Assembly (NCBI GenBank): GCA_041395165.1
Contig: JAWLBA010000010.1
Coordinates: forward strand, 1 to 54,023
Source: JAIBCM01 sp041395165
GTDB lineage: Bacteria; Verrucomicrobiota; Verrucomicrobiia; JADLBR01; JAIBCM01
Direction of reading: 5' to 3'
DNA length: 54,023 nt
Below are positions 26,033 to 35,552 of the stretch, piece after piece (position 1 is the first letter of the stretch; each line of letters starts with the position of its first letter). Made by a program: the position numbers and the translations under genes. Under the pieces are notes generated by a model that was not told where the DNA came from, did no database searches, and worked only from the letters and a program-made list of their open reading frames with translations.

Positions 26033-27358
26033 ATGAGTGGACTTCCAAAAGAAGAAAAGTTGGGAAAGGGATTTCAGGGGAAAATTTTTTTGGCATTAAT
26101 TTTGGGACTGGTTTTGGGGCAGTTGACGCGAATTGAAGTGGGTGGGGAGCATTTTGGGTTTCACCGAATTCTAAATATTCCAGTGATTGGGGTTTATAGT
26201 TTTATCGGGGAATTTTTTTTGCGTTTGTTGCAAATGTTGATTGTTCCATTGATTGCGTCGGCGATGATTACGGCGATGGGCAGTTTGGCGGCGGAAGGAA
26301 TTTTGGGGAGGCTAGGTCTTAAAACGATTGGTTATTATTTATCGACAACATTGTTGGCGGTTTTAACGGGTTTGGGTTTTGTGAATTGGATTCGTCCGGG
26401 TCAAATTCAAGGTGAGGCGACGAAGGAGTTATTGGGTTTGTCGCGAGGATCGGAGGAGGTAGCAAAAATTTTGGGAGAGCGAGGGCCAAGCGATTTGGTT
26501 GAAATTTTTTTGCGCATGGTGCCGCGCAATGTGGTAGAAGTTGCGTCACAAAATGGGCAGATGTTAGGGGTTATTTTTTTTAGTCTTTTGTTTGGTTTTT
26601 TTATGACGCGGCTTTCCGGCGAGACGGAACAAATTTTGAAAAATTTTTGGCAAGGTATTTACGATGTTATGTTAATGATGACGGAGTGGGTGATGCGTTT
26701 TGCGCCTATTGGAGTTTTTGGATTGGTGGCAAAGGTGTCGGCTTCTACAGCGCCACAAGATTTTCGTATTTTATTCATTTTTTTTATTACTGTTTTGTTG
26801 GCTTTGGCATTTCATTTTTTGATTTCATTGCCGTTATTGTTACGAGTTGTGGGTAAAATCAATCCTTGGTTGCACTATCGCGCGGTTTTTCCAGCGTTGT
26901 TAACGGCGTTTTCAACCAGTTCTTCCAGTGCAACTTTGCCAGTCACTTTAGATTGTTTGGAGCGTCGCGCGAAGGTGAGTCATCGCATTACAAGTTTTGT
27001 GACACCTTTGGGTGCGACGGTGAATATGGATGGCACAGCGCTTTACGAATGCGTGGCGGTAATATTTATTGCTCAACTTTATGGTGTGGCGTTGACCTTT
27101 CAGCAACAATTTTTAATTGTGATTTTGGCATTGTTAACCTCAGTGGGGGTAGCTGGGATTCCTAGTGCAAGTTTGGTAGCAATTATGGTGATTCTTTCGT
27201 CATTAAAACTTCCGGTGGAAGCCATTGGTATTTTGATGGTGTTTGATCGTTTGTTGGACATGTGCCGCACAGCAGTCAATGTGTTTAGCGATACGTGTGG
27301 AGCGGCAATTATTGCTCGAACGGAAGGGGAAATGACTGTGATGGAGAAAAGTGGATAA
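26033..27358 (+). CDS. Dicarboxylate/amino acid:cation symporter
   Basis: This 441-residue inner-membrane transporter of the DctA/GltP family imports dicarboxylates or acidic amino acids with protons or sodium. Typical hydrophobic segments fill the protein. Family signatures are the Ser-rich hairpin STSSSSATLPVTLDCLE near residue 295, the substrate/cation-site NMDGTALYECV near 330, and the AVNVFSDTCGAAIIAR stretch near 415. Substrate cannot be decided from these motifs. The next gene, on the opposite strand, ends six bases away. Confidence 0.93.
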   Translation: MSGLPKEEKLGKGFQGKIFLALILGLVLGQLTRIEVGGEHFGFHRILNIPVIGVYSFIGEFFLRLLQMLIVPLIASAMITAMGSLAAEGILGRLGLKTIGYYLSTTLLAVLTGLGFVNWIRPGQIQGEATKELLGLSRGSEEVAKILGERGPSDLVEIFLRMVPRNVVEVASQNGQMLGVIFFSLLFGFFMTRLSGETEQILKNFWQGIYDVMLMMTEWVMRFAPIGVFGLVAKVSASTAPQDFRILFIFFITVLLALAFHFLISLPLLLRVVGKINPWLHYRAVFPALLTAFSTSSSSATLPVTLDCLERRAKVSHRITSFVTPLGATVNMDGTALYECVAVIFIAQLYGVALTFQQQFLIVILALLTSVGVAGIPSASLVAIMVILSSLKLPVEAIGILMVFDRLLDMCRTAVNVFSDTCGAAIIARTEGEMTVMEKSG

Positions 27359-27363
27359 AAATA

Positions 27364-29424
27364 TTAAAGCCAATTGGCTGAACCGCGTAAGGTGCCTGGA
27401 TTGGTTTGCGAAAAAGAAGTTGCAGGAGTTTCCACTTTCCATTCTTCCAAAAGTTTTTCCGGGATTTCACTTAAAAAGCGGGAGCGCGTTTGAAAAAGGT
27501 CGCCAGTGATAGGGTTGCGTTGTAAGCGCATGAGTGGGTAGGTTAAATAAAGAGCATCGCGCGCTCGAGTCACGGCAACATAAAATAGGCGGCGTTCTTC
27601 TTCGAGTTGATCGGGATCGTGCAAGCAACGAGCCATTGGAAGCGCGCCATCGCATAGCATGATGAGGAAAACGACTTTCCATTCGAGTCCTTTGGCTTGA
27701 TGAATGGTGCTAAGTTTCAGGGTGTCTTGTAGTTGATTTTCTTTATTTTCTTCAAGACGTCCTTGAGGTGTGTCGACGTTGGTAAGGAGAGTGATTTGAG
27801 AAAGGAAATCGGATAGGGTTTCGAATTGTTGGGAAAATTCTTGTAATTGACGAAGGTCGTCGAGGCGTTGTTCTGCGTTATCAAAAGTTAATTTGAGATA
27901 ATTTTCATAAAAATTTTCAAGGATAAGCTGCAGGAAAGCCGCGTTATCGGGATGGGTGGCAGGGTCGACTGACATGGCGCGTAATTGATCGATGAGTTGT
28001 GAAAGTTTTTGCCAAGACGTTAGTGATTTAGCGCTGGCGGGTGAGATGCCTTCCCAAACCGTCTTGCCTTGAAGTTGTTGCCAAAGTTTTTCGGCTCCTC
28101 TATCTCCGATGCCTGGCAAAAGTTGTGCCGTGCGTTTGAAAGCGACTTCATCGTTTGGATTGATGGCAATTTTCAATATGGCGCATAGGTCTTTGATGTG
28201 GGCTTGTTCAAAAAATTGAATACCGGAAGTGATTAAGAAAGGAATGTTGCGTCGGCTGAGCTCGAGTTGTAATTCGATGGCGTGGGAATGAGCGCGGTAG
28301 AGAATAGCAATTTCATTTAATGCGATGCCTTCATCATGGAGTTCTTGAATTCTTTGTGCAATGAAACGCGCTTGTTGTGTGGCATCGGTTAAGGGAACGA
28401 TTGCAGGTTTAGCACTGGTCGGTTTGTTGGAGTGTAGCTGTTTGGGGTGTTGTTTGACGTTGTGTGAAATCGAGGCGTTAGCAACGGCAAGGATTTCTGG
28501 AGTGCTGCGATAGTTGGTTTCGATGCGATAGGTGGTGGCTTCGGGATATTTTTTGGGAAAATCTAGAATATTGGCGAAGTTGGCGCCACGCCAAGAGTAG
28601 ATGCTTTGGGCATCATCACCGACGACCATGAGATTTTTGTGTTGCGCGGCAAGTAAATCAATAAGCCGTGCTTGAACGAGGTTGGTGTCTTGATATTCGT
28701 CAACCAGTAGATAGAGCCATTGTTGTTGATAGCGTTGACGAATTTCTTCATGACTTTCCAAAAGCGCTAAAGGTAAGGTGAGAAGATCGTCATAGTCGAC
28801 AACGTTGGAACTTTTTTTGCGTTGTTGAAACGTGGTTTGAAGTTGGGTGAGTTGAGGAAGATATTCGGTGAGATGAACAAAGTTGCTGGAGGCTAATTGT
28901 TCCAAACTTTGTTGTGTGTTAATGGCAAGACTGAAGAACTCTAGAATGGCGTCGGCTCGAGGGAAGAGTTTGTCTTTTTTATCTTTTTTGTCTTTAACGC
29001 TAAGCCCTAAACTGGCCAAGCATGCGGTGAGAAGCGCTTTAGAATCTTCACGGTCTAAAATGGTGAAATCAGGTCGCAACCCCACTTCCGAGGCGTGTCT
29101 TCGGAGTAGTCGATTACCGATGGCGTGAAAGGTGCCGCCCCAGATTTGTGAAGCATCAATGGGCAAAAGATTTTCCACGCGATAAAGCATTTCTCTAGCG
29201 GCTTTGTTGGTGAAGGTGAGCAGTAAAATTTGTTGGGGAGCAATGCCGTTTTCGAACAAATAAGCGACGCGATAAATTAGGGTGCGAGTTTTTCCGCTGC
29301 CAGCACCGGCGATGACAAGCGCGGGACCGGGTGCAGCTGTGACGGCGGCGAATTGATCGGGATTGAGTTCTTGAGAGTAATCAATTTTTGGCGTGGTGTG
29401 ATGAGTTTGAAGAGTATAGCGCAA
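27364..29424 (-). CDS. UvrD/PcrA/Rep-type DNA helicase
   Basis: This superfamily 1A 3'-5' DNA helicase has 686 residues. Motif order is complete: Q motif and Walker A (LNPDQFAAVTAAPGPALVIAGAGSGKTRTL) at 20-48, Walker B VDEYQDTN, GDDAQSIYSWRGA, TNYRSTPEIL, IHQAKGLEWKVVFL and YVAVTRARDALYLTYP. It could be UvrD, PcrA or Rep; the C-terminal tail lacks the Tudor-like segment typical of UvrD/PcrA, so no symbol is given. These helicases work in repair and in clearing proteins from DNA. Confidence 0.92.
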   Translation of the reverse strand: MRYTLQTHHTTPKIDYSQELNPDQFAAVTAAPGPALVIAGAGSGKTRTLIYRVAYLFENGIAPQQILLLTFTNKAAREMLYRVENLLPIDASQIWGGTFHAIGNRLLRRHASEVGLRPDFTILDREDSKALLTACLASLGLSVKDKKDKKDKLFPRADAILEFFSLAINTQQSLEQLASSNFVHLTEYLPQLTQLQTTFQQRKKSSNVVDYDDLLTLPLALLESHEEIRQRYQQQWLYLLVDEYQDTNLVQARLIDLLAAQHKNLMVVGDDAQSIYSWRGANFANILDFPKKYPEATTYRIETNYRSTPEILAVANASISHNVKQHPKQLHSNKPTSAKPAIVPLTDATQQARFIAQRIQELHDEGIALNEIAILYRAHSHAIELQLELSRRNIPFLITSGIQFFEQAHIKDLCAILKIAINPNDEVAFKRTAQLLPGIGDRGAEKLWQQLQGKTVWEGISPASAKSLTSWQKLSQLIDQLRAMSVDPATHPDNAAFLQLILENFYENYLKLTFDNAEQRLDDLRQLQEFSQQFETLSDFLSQITLLTNVDTPQGRLEENKENQLQDTLKLSTIHQAKGLEWKVVFLIMLCDGALPMARCLHDPDQLEEERRLFYVAVTRARDALYLTYPLMRLQRNPITGDLFQTRSRFLSEIPEKLLEEWKVETPATSFSQTNPGTLRGSANWL

Positions 29425-29519
29425 GGGAAATTAAGGATTATAAATTAATAATTCAGAATGATGCAATAAGTTGATTTTGACCTTTTTAATGATTGTAATA
29501 AAAATAGCGATTTCATAAT

Positions 29520-30287
29520 TCATCCTTGCCTTGTCAAAAATTCTTCAACCAATGCCGCATAAGCGATAGCGCCTGTGCTATGAAGATCGTAAGCAAAAAT
29601 AGGTTTTCCATGGCTGGGAGCTTCGCCCAAACGAATGGTGCGAGGGATTAAGGTTTCATAAAGAGAGGCGCCAAGATGGTTTTTGACTTCTTGAATGACG
29701 GTTTGGGAAAGTTTGGTGCGAGCATCATACATAGTCATGAGAATGCCTTCGATTTGGAGATTGGGATTGGCTGTTTGGCGAATGCGTTCGATATAACTCA
29801 AAATTTTGCTAAGCCCTTCCAGAGAAAGATATTCGCATTGTAAAGGGATTAAAATGCTATCGGCAGCGATTAATGCTTGGGTCATGAGCGCGCCGAGGCT
29901 GGGTGGACAATCGATAAAAACAAAATCGAAGGTGGGATTGAGGCGAAGTGGTTCAAGAATCTGTTTTAAGCGGTGGATTGAATTTTCGAGTTGTGCGATT
30001 TCGATTTCGATGCCAGCTAAATCTTTTTCAGAAGGGAGTAATGAGAGGTTCAGATAGTCGGTGGGAGCGATGAATGTTTCTAAGGGTCGATTATCACCTA
30101 ACAAAACAGGGTAAAGGCTCAGGTTGGGTTGCTCTTGAAAGCCCACAGCGCTTGTGGCGCTAGCTTGGGGGTCGAGGTCAATTAAAAGAACTTTTTTATC
30201 TTTAGCGGCTAGCCCTGCAGAAAGATTAACGGCGGTGGTGGTTTTGCCCACGCCGCCTTTTTGATTGGCTATGGCGATAATTTTCAT
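29520..30287 (-). CDS. ParA/Soj-type ATPase
   Basis: This 255-residue partition ATPase starts at the ATG ending at 30287 (MKIIAIANQKGGVGKTTTAV), giving the deviant Walker A with the signature Lys. VLLIDLDPQASATSAVG lies near residue 35 and FVFIDCPPSLGALMTQAL near 110. The longer start used by the open frame would add seven residues. ParA-type proteins move chromosomes or plasmids with ParB at parS sites. No parB is next to it in this direction, so it could be the chromosomal Soj separated from its partner or an orphan. Its start faces mcsB across 151 bases. Confidence 0.88.
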   Translation of the reverse strand: MKIIAIANQKGGVGKTTTAVNLSAGLAAKDKKVLLIDLDPQASATSAVGFQEQPNLSLYPVLLGDNRPLETFIAPTDYLNLSLLPSEKDLAGIEIEIAQLENSIHRLKQILEPLRLNPTFDFVFIDCPPSLGALMTQALIAADSILIPLQCEYLSLEGLSKILSYIERIRQTANPNLQIEGILMTMYDARTKLSQTVIQEVKNHLGASLYETLIPRTIRLGEAPSHGKPIFAYDLHSTGAIAYAALVEEFLTRQG

Positions 30288-30438
30288 GTTTAGAAAAAGA
30301 GATGACAATCTATTTCAAAATTTAATAAAGAGAAAAAGAGGAAAAAGAAATCAATTTTACGATAAGTTTAATTATCAGAGTGAGTTTTGCAGGCTTGAAA
30401 GGCCAGTTAAAAATTCGTATATTAAGCAGGAGATGAAA

Positions 30439-31545
30439 ATGTTGAATTTGGTTGAAACCACAGCGGATTGGTTAAAGGGTGATGGCACGCAAGAAAATAG
30501 TATTGTGTTGAGTAGTCGTATGCGTTTGGCACGCAATTTGGTAGGTTATGCTTTTCCGACGTGGGCTAAAAAAGCGGAGCGTGAGAAAGTGTTGTCGGTA
30601 GTGATGCCAGCGGTTTTGGAATTGTCGCCAATGGAGAATCCTGTGGTGGCGGAGTCGATGGAGAGTTTTTCTGTTTTAGATAAACAGATTTTAGTTGAGC
30701 AACATTTGATTAGTCGCGAGCATGCCGCGAAGGCTGGTGGTAGTGGTGTGGTGGTGAGTCATGATCGTTCGTTGAGTATCATGATTGACGAGGAGGATCA
30801 TTTGCGGATGCAGGCTTTTAAGCCTGGGTTGCAGTTGGATGCGGTGTGGAAGATGATTAATAAGGTAGACGATGATTTGGATGAGAAATTGCATTTTGCT
30901 TTTTCGGATCGTTACGGGTATTTGACGGCTTGTCCGACGAATGTGGGAACGGGAATGCGCGCGTCAGCTATGTTGCATTTGCCAGCTTTAGTGTTGGCGG
31001 ATCAGATCAATCAAATTGTGCAAGCAGTGGGTAAGTTAGGATTAGCGGTTCGTGGATTGTATGGGGAGGGAACGGAAGCGTTGGGTAATTTATTTCAAGT
31101 TTCGAATCAGATGACTTTAGGTGAATCGGAAGAGGAGATCATCGAGCGTTTGAATAAAGTGATTACGCAAATTGTTGAACATGAAGAGAATGCGCGCGCA
31201 ACGTTATTAGAGAAAAGTCCGCGAGTGGTAGCGGATCAAGTGGGGCGCGCTTATGGAATTTTAGCTCATTGTCGATCGATTTCTTCAAAGGAAGCGTTGA
31301 ATTTATTGTCATTGATTCGTTTGGGTATGGAGATGGGGATCTTTGCGAAAGAAGCGAGTGCCATTGTGAGTGATTTAATGATTGTGACGCAGCCGGCTCA
31401 TTTACAGTTTCATTGTGAGCAAAAGCTATCGGCAGAAGATCGTGACGGGTTGCGGGCAGATTTAATTCGAGAAAAGCTTTCTGTTTTGAAGCGACCTGAT
31501 ATGAGTTTAGTCAAACCTATAAAGAAAGGTAAGCAAGATGAATAA
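30439..31545 (+). CDS. mcsB: Protein arginine kinase McsB
   Basis: McsB phosphorylates arginines on proteins, marking them for ClpC-ClpP degradation. I take the ATG at 30439 because CAGGAG lies 6-12 bases upstream; the next upstream ATG has no spacing from it. The 368-residue protein has the guanidino-kinase stretches VLSSRMRLARNLVGYAFP near residue 24 and the catalytic-Cys region CPTNVGTGMRASAMLHLP near 160. It also has GEGTEALGNLFQVSNQMTLG near 205 and VADQVGRAYGILAHC near 265. It overlaps clpC by eight bases. McsA and CtsR, which accompany it in Bacillus, are absent here. Confidence 0.94.
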   Translation: MLNLVETTADWLKGDGTQENSIVLSSRMRLARNLVGYAFPTWAKKAEREKVLSVVMPAVLELSPMENPVVAESMESFSVLDKQILVEQHLISREHAAKAGGSGVVVSHDRSLSIMIDEEDHLRMQAFKPGLQLDAVWKMINKVDDDLDEKLHFAFSDRYGYLTACPTNVGTGMRASAMLHLPALVLADQINQIVQAVGKLGLAVRGLYGEGTEALGNLFQVSNQMTLGESEEEIIERLNKVITQIVEHEENARATLLEKSPRVVADQVGRAYGILAHCRSISSKEALNLLSLIRLGMEMGIFAKEASAIVSDLMIVTQPAHLQFHCEQKLSAEDRDGLRADLIREKLSVLKRPDMSLVKPIKKGKQDE

Positions 31546-34057
31546 TTTTACTCCTCGAGCGCAGCAGGTGTTGGCATTGGCGCGTAAAGAGGCCGACCGA
31601 TTTAACCACAATTATGTGGGCACCGAGCATTTATTGTTAGGCTTAATTAAGTTGGGGCAGGGTGTAGCGGTCAATGTACTGCAAAAAATGGGTTTAGATT
31701 TGGAAACGGTGCGTGCCGAAGTGGAAAAGCAAGTTGGCACGGGGCCGGATACAAAAATGGCAGGAAATATTCCTTACACGCCACGTGTGAAAAAAGTTTT
31801 GGCGTTAGCGGATAAAGAGGCGAAGACTTTGAATCACAGTTACGTGGGCACGGAACATTTGTTGTTGGGGTTGTTGCGTGAAGGCGATGGCGTGGCAGCG
31901 CGCGTGTTGAAAAGTTTAGATGTGGATATTGAGCGCACGCGTTTGGAAGTTTTAAAGGAGTTGGATCCGGGTTATACTGGTGAAGAAGGCGAAGAGAGCG
32001 CCGAGCAGGCTGAGCCAGGAGCAGCACCTCAAGAAAAGCGTTCGGAAAAGATGCCAGCATTGAAAGCGTTTGGGCGTGATTTGACGGATTTGGCTAAGAA
32101 GGGTGATCTCGATCCGGTGATTGGTCGAAAAAATGAGATTGAGCGTGTGATTCAGATTTTATGTCGACGCACCAAAAATAATCCTGTGCTGATTGGGGAA
32201 GCGGGCGTAGGCAAAACAGCAATTGTGGAAGGTTTGGCGCAAGAAATTATTTTAGGCAATGTGCCGGATTTGTTGCGAGATAAAAAAGTGGTGACTTTGG
32301 ATTTGGCTTTGATGGTGGCTGGCACCAAATATCGCGGTCAATTTGAAGAGCGCATTAAAGCGGTGATGGAAGAGATTCGACGCCATAAAAATGTAATTCT
32401 TTTTATTGATGAATTGCACACGATTGTGGGTGCAGGTTCTGCGGAAGGAGCGATGGATGCTTCCAATATTATTAAACCGGCACTTTCTCGAGGCGAGTTG
32501 CAGTGTGTGGGTGCAACGACTTTGAATGAATATCGCAAGTATATTGAAAAAGATTCTGCTTTGGAACGACGATTTCAAACGGTGAAAGTGGAAGCGCCTT
32601 CGGTCGAGGAAGCGATTCAGATTTTAAAAGGGTTGCGTCCGAAATATGAGGCGCATCACAAGGCAAAAATTTTAGATGAATCGGTGGAGGCAGCAGTAAA
32701 ATTGTCGGATCGCTATTTAGCGGGGCGTCAGTTGCCGGATAAAGCGATCGATGTGATGGATGAAGCGGGCGCGCGGGCACGAATTGCTGCTACGATTCAA
32801 CCTCCTAATTTTAAGGAATTGGAATCAAAAATGGAAGAGGTTCGGCTCGAGAAAGAGACGGCTATTAAGAATCAGGATTTTGAAGCGGCAGCAGCTTTGC
32901 GCGATAAAGAAAAAGAGGCAAAGACTAATTATGAAGAAAAGGTTAAGGCTTGGAAAACGCATCGTGAAGAACAGATTGTAACGGTTGGTGAAGATGACGT
33001 GTTTCAAGTCATGGCTAAGTGGACAGGTATTCCTTTACAGCGTTTGACGATTGAAGAGTCGGCACGGTTGCTTCGTGTTGCTGAAGAGTTGAAAGGAAAG
33101 GTAATTGGCCAGGATGAAGCAGTGAATGCGATTGGCCGTGCTTTGCGGCGTTCGCGCGCGGATTTGAAAGATCCTAAACGACCCATTGGCAGTTTTATTT
33201 TTTTGGGACCAACAGGTGTTGGGAAATCGCATTTGGCCAAGGTGTTGGCAGAATATATGTTTGGCAACAGCGATTCGCTCATTCAGATCGATATGAGTGA
33301 GTATATGGAGAAATTTAATGTTTCACGGTTAGTAGGCTCGCCTCCGGGTTATGTGGGTTACGAGGAAGGTGGTCAGTTGACGGAGCGTGTGCGACGTCAT
33401 CCCTATAGTGTCGTTTTGTTTGATGAGATCGAGAAAGCGCATCCAGAAGTTTGGAATATTTTGCTTCAGATTTTAGAGGATGGCATGATTACGGATAGTT
33501 TGGGTCGTAAGATTGATTTTCGTAATACGATCATCATTTTAACTTCTAATGTTGGAGCGGATATTATTCGTAAATCAACCAGCTTAGGTTTTGGCACGAA
33601 AATGGATAGTGAGAGCTATGACCAAATGAAGGAAAAGATGTTGGAAGAAACCAAACGCGTTTTTAAACCGGAATTTCTTAATCGTTTGGATGATATTATT
33701 GTTTTCCATTCTTTGACCAAAGAGGATTTGCGACATATTGTGGATATTGAAATAGGTAAAGTGGTGACGCGTTTGCATTATAAGGAGATCGCTTTGGAGT
33801 TAACGGATGCCGCAAAAGACTTCTTAATTGAAAAGGGATATGATCCTGCTTATGGCGCGCGTCCTTTACGTCGCGCTGTGGAGCGAAATATCGAAGATTA
33901 TGTAGCAGAAGAAATTTTGAAAGGTAATGTAAAACCGACAAGTGTGATTAAAGTGGATTGTGAAGAGGGTAAGTTGAGGTTTGATATTACTACGGCACCC
34001 CCGCTTAATATTGAAGGGTCCGAACCCGTTTCCACGCCACCGCCTCAAAATTCTTAG
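31538..34057 (+). CDS. clpC: ATP-dependent Clp protease ATPase subunit ClpC
   Basis: ClpC is the hexameric AAA+ unfoldase that feeds ClpP. The 839-residue protein has two N-terminal Clp-N repeats (NYVGTEHLLLGLIKLG and SYVGTEHLLLGLLREG, residues 25-100). The first AAA domain has GEAGVGKTAIVEGLA near 215. A central coiled region with a UVR-like motif (ETAIKNQDFEAAAALRDKEK) follows near 440. The second AAA domain has GPTGVGKSHLAKVLAEYMF near 555 and a Walker B VLFDEIEKAHPEVW. Starting inside mcsB, it should be translationally coupled to the arginine kinase. Arginine-phosphorylated substrates dock on the Clp-N domain in Bacillus. Confidence 0.96.
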   Translation: MNNFTPRAQQVLALARKEADRFNHNYVGTEHLLLGLIKLGQGVAVNVLQKMGLDLETVRAEVEKQVGTGPDTKMAGNIPYTPRVKKVLALADKEAKTLNHSYVGTEHLLLGLLREGDGVAARVLKSLDVDIERTRLEVLKELDPGYTGEEGEESAEQAEPGAAPQEKRSEKMPALKAFGRDLTDLAKKGDLDPVIGRKNEIERVIQILCRRTKNNPVLIGEAGVGKTAIVEGLAQEIILGNVPDLLRDKKVVTLDLALMVAGTKYRGQFEERIKAVMEEIRRHKNVILFIDELHTIVGAGSAEGAMDASNIIKPALSRGELQCVGATTLNEYRKYIEKDSALERRFQTVKVEAPSVEEAIQILKGLRPKYEAHHKAKILDESVEAAVKLSDRYLAGRQLPDKAIDVMDEAGARARIAATIQPPNFKELESKMEEVRLEKETAIKNQDFEAAAALRDKEKEAKTNYEEKVKAWKTHREEQIVTVGEDDVFQVMAKWTGIPLQRLTIEESARLLRVAEELKGKVIGQDEAVNAIGRALRRSRADLKDPKRPIGSFIFLGPTGVGKSHLAKVLAEYMFGNSDSLIQIDMSEYMEKFNVSRLVGSPPGYVGYEEGGQLTERVRRHPYSVVLFDEIEKAHPEVWNILLQILEDGMITDSLGRKIDFRNTIIILTSNVGADIIRKSTSLGFGTKMDSESYDQMKEKMLEETKRVFKPEFLNRLDDIIVFHSLTKEDLRHIVDIEIGKVVTRLHYKEIALELTDAAKDFLIEKGYDPAYGARPLRRAVERNIEDYVAEEILKGNVKPTSVIKVDCEEGKLRFDITTAPPLNIEGSEPVSTPPPQNS

Positions 34058-34076
34058 TTCCGATGGGAGAAAAATT

Positions 34077-35441
34077 TTAAAATGAAATGGTTTCTCCTGG
34101 TAAGGGGATGGTAATTTTAATTTTAGGCCGCACTTCTCGGATTTTAGTTTGGAACCATTCCAGAGCTGGCTCATCTCCGTGAACAAGTAAAACATGGCGA
34201 GGATTGACTTGAATAATGTAATCGAGAATATCTTCGCGTTGGGCGTGGGCCGTTAGATCAAAGCAATCGATTTCACAACGAATCGGTTGTTCACCCTCCT
34301 CGGTATCTAAAGTAACTGATTGGTTTTTGGCAAATGCGCTTTTCAGTTGTCCAGCGGGTGAGTCAGGATCGGTGTAGCCGATAAAGAAAATGGCATGCCG
34401 TGGATCGGTAAGAAAATGTTGAGCAACTAAATTAGAAAGGGTGTGTTGAGTCATCATTCCAGAAGATAGGAGATAGATGTGGCCGCGCTGGGGGTTAATT
34501 TTTCGAACATTTTTACCATTCACCAATCGTGGTTTAATGTCGTCGATGAGTTTAAGTTTAGGCGATAGACGCGGGTAATATTTTGCTAATCGATCGTAAA
34601 TAGTGGAAATATTCCAGCTTAAACCTCCAATAGAGATGGGGCATGGAGGAATGATGCCTTCTTGCATCATGTGATAAAGAGCGACTAAGGTTTCTTGTGT
34701 TTTTCCCAGAGCAAAAGCGGGAATTAAAATAGCGCCATTTCGCTCAATCACTTCATTGATGCGTTTAGCAAGGTGTTTTAATTCTGTTTTTCGACAGTAA
34801 TCACTGCCATCAGTAATACCTCGCGTGGTTTCAATGAGTAAAGTGTCGATTTCATCTTTTGGAAAATCGGCAGAGTAAGAAATTTCTTGGGCATCAAAAT
34901 TAACATCGCCTGTATAAAAGAAATTACCTTTTGTGCTATGAAAACGTAAACCAACGGAACCTAAAATATGGCCCGCGTCAAACATTTCAAAAGAGAATTC
35001 ACTTCGAGAGGCGGGTTCTCCTATTGAAGAGAGTTTTTTTTCCAAAGCGCAGGGGAACCATCGTTTTTGTATTTGATCGACTTCAGCATGAGAAAAGAGT
35101 GGGAGAGTTTCTTGAGATTGCGTTTTTTTCTTCATGATATTGACGGAATTGTGAAGAAGAGGGTCGCTTAAATGGGTCGTGGGTTCACTCATGAAGATTT
35201 TGGCTTGAGGATGAAGTCGCGCAAAAAGAGGGAGTGTACCCAGATGATCCAAATGAGCATGGGAAATAAAAATGGCGTCTAATTTTTTTCCTTGGGTTTG
35301 AGTGTATAAAGGTGTGGCAGCCATGCCTTCTTTTTTGGGATGCATGCCTGCATCCAGAAGAATCGTATGACCTTCCATTTCCAGTAAGTAAGAATTGGCG
35401 CCAATTTCGTTGGTCCGCGTTAGATTGGTAAAACACCTCAT
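34077..35441 (-). CDS. Beta-CASP metallo-beta-lactamase RNase (CPSF/Ysh1-like)
   Basis: This 454-residue metallo-hydrolase probably cuts RNA. Metal-binding motifs are HAHLDHLG near residue 60, then a GDVNFDAQE region near 180 with its Asp. Beta-CASP motifs follow: IPAFALGKTQETLV near 235, SSGMMTQHTLS near 330 and a C-terminal VLLVHGDEPALEWF with the last His. It lacks an N-terminal KH domain and resembles bacterial relatives of CPSF73/Ysh1 rather than RNase J. The strand faces dksA-like with 111 bases between; an inverted repeat lies in that gap. Confidence 0.9.
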   Translation of the reverse strand: MRCFTNLTRTNEIGANSYLLEMEGHTILLDAGMHPKKEGMAATPLYTQTQGKKLDAIFISHAHLDHLGTLPLFARLHPQAKIFMSEPTTHLSDPLLHNSVNIMKKKTQSQETLPLFSHAEVDQIQKRWFPCALEKKLSSIGEPASRSEFSFEMFDAGHILGSVGLRFHSTKGNFFYTGDVNFDAQEISYSADFPKDEIDTLLIETTRGITDGSDYCRKTELKHLAKRINEVIERNGAILIPAFALGKTQETLVALYHMMQEGIIPPCPISIGGLSWNISTIYDRLAKYYPRLSPKLKLIDDIKPRLVNGKNVRKINPQRGHIYLLSSGMMTQHTLSNLVAQHFLTDPRHAIFFIGYTDPDSPAGQLKSAFAKNQSVTLDTEEGEQPIRCEIDCFDLTAHAQREDILDYIIQVNPRHVLLVHGDEPALEWFQTKIREVRPKIKITIPLPGETISF

Positions 35442-35490
35442 TAATTTTATTTATGGCATGGTTCTTGGGAAACAGTTTTAAGCCATTGGC

Positions 35491-35530
35491 AAATTAGCAA
35501 AAATTAAAAACTCCATTAAATTGCTAATTT
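35491..35530. promoter_or_regulatory. Ten-base inverted repeat in a divergent promoter gap
   Basis: AAATTAGCAA at 35491-35500 and TTGCTAATTT at 35521-35530 are perfect reverse complements, with a 20-base A/T-rich loop. The gap separates the beta-CASP nuclease and the DksA-like gene. The repeat could be an operator, or could form a hairpin in the DksA-like leader. There is no T-run after it, so a terminator is unlikely. Confidence 0.45.
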
Positions 35531-35552
35531 ATTATTGCTTCCTTTTAATAAC

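Noticed and set aside
30395..30423. Promoter TTGAAA-17-TATATT before mcsB
   Set aside because: The hexamers are good, but the start of transcription would fall on or after the ribosome binding site, leaving no leader.
34040..34120. Stem with arms GGAGAAA and TTTCTCC between clpC and the beta-CASP gene as a terminator
   Set aside because: Loop of 18 bases, arm inside the coding end of the nuclease gene and no clean T-run in either direction.
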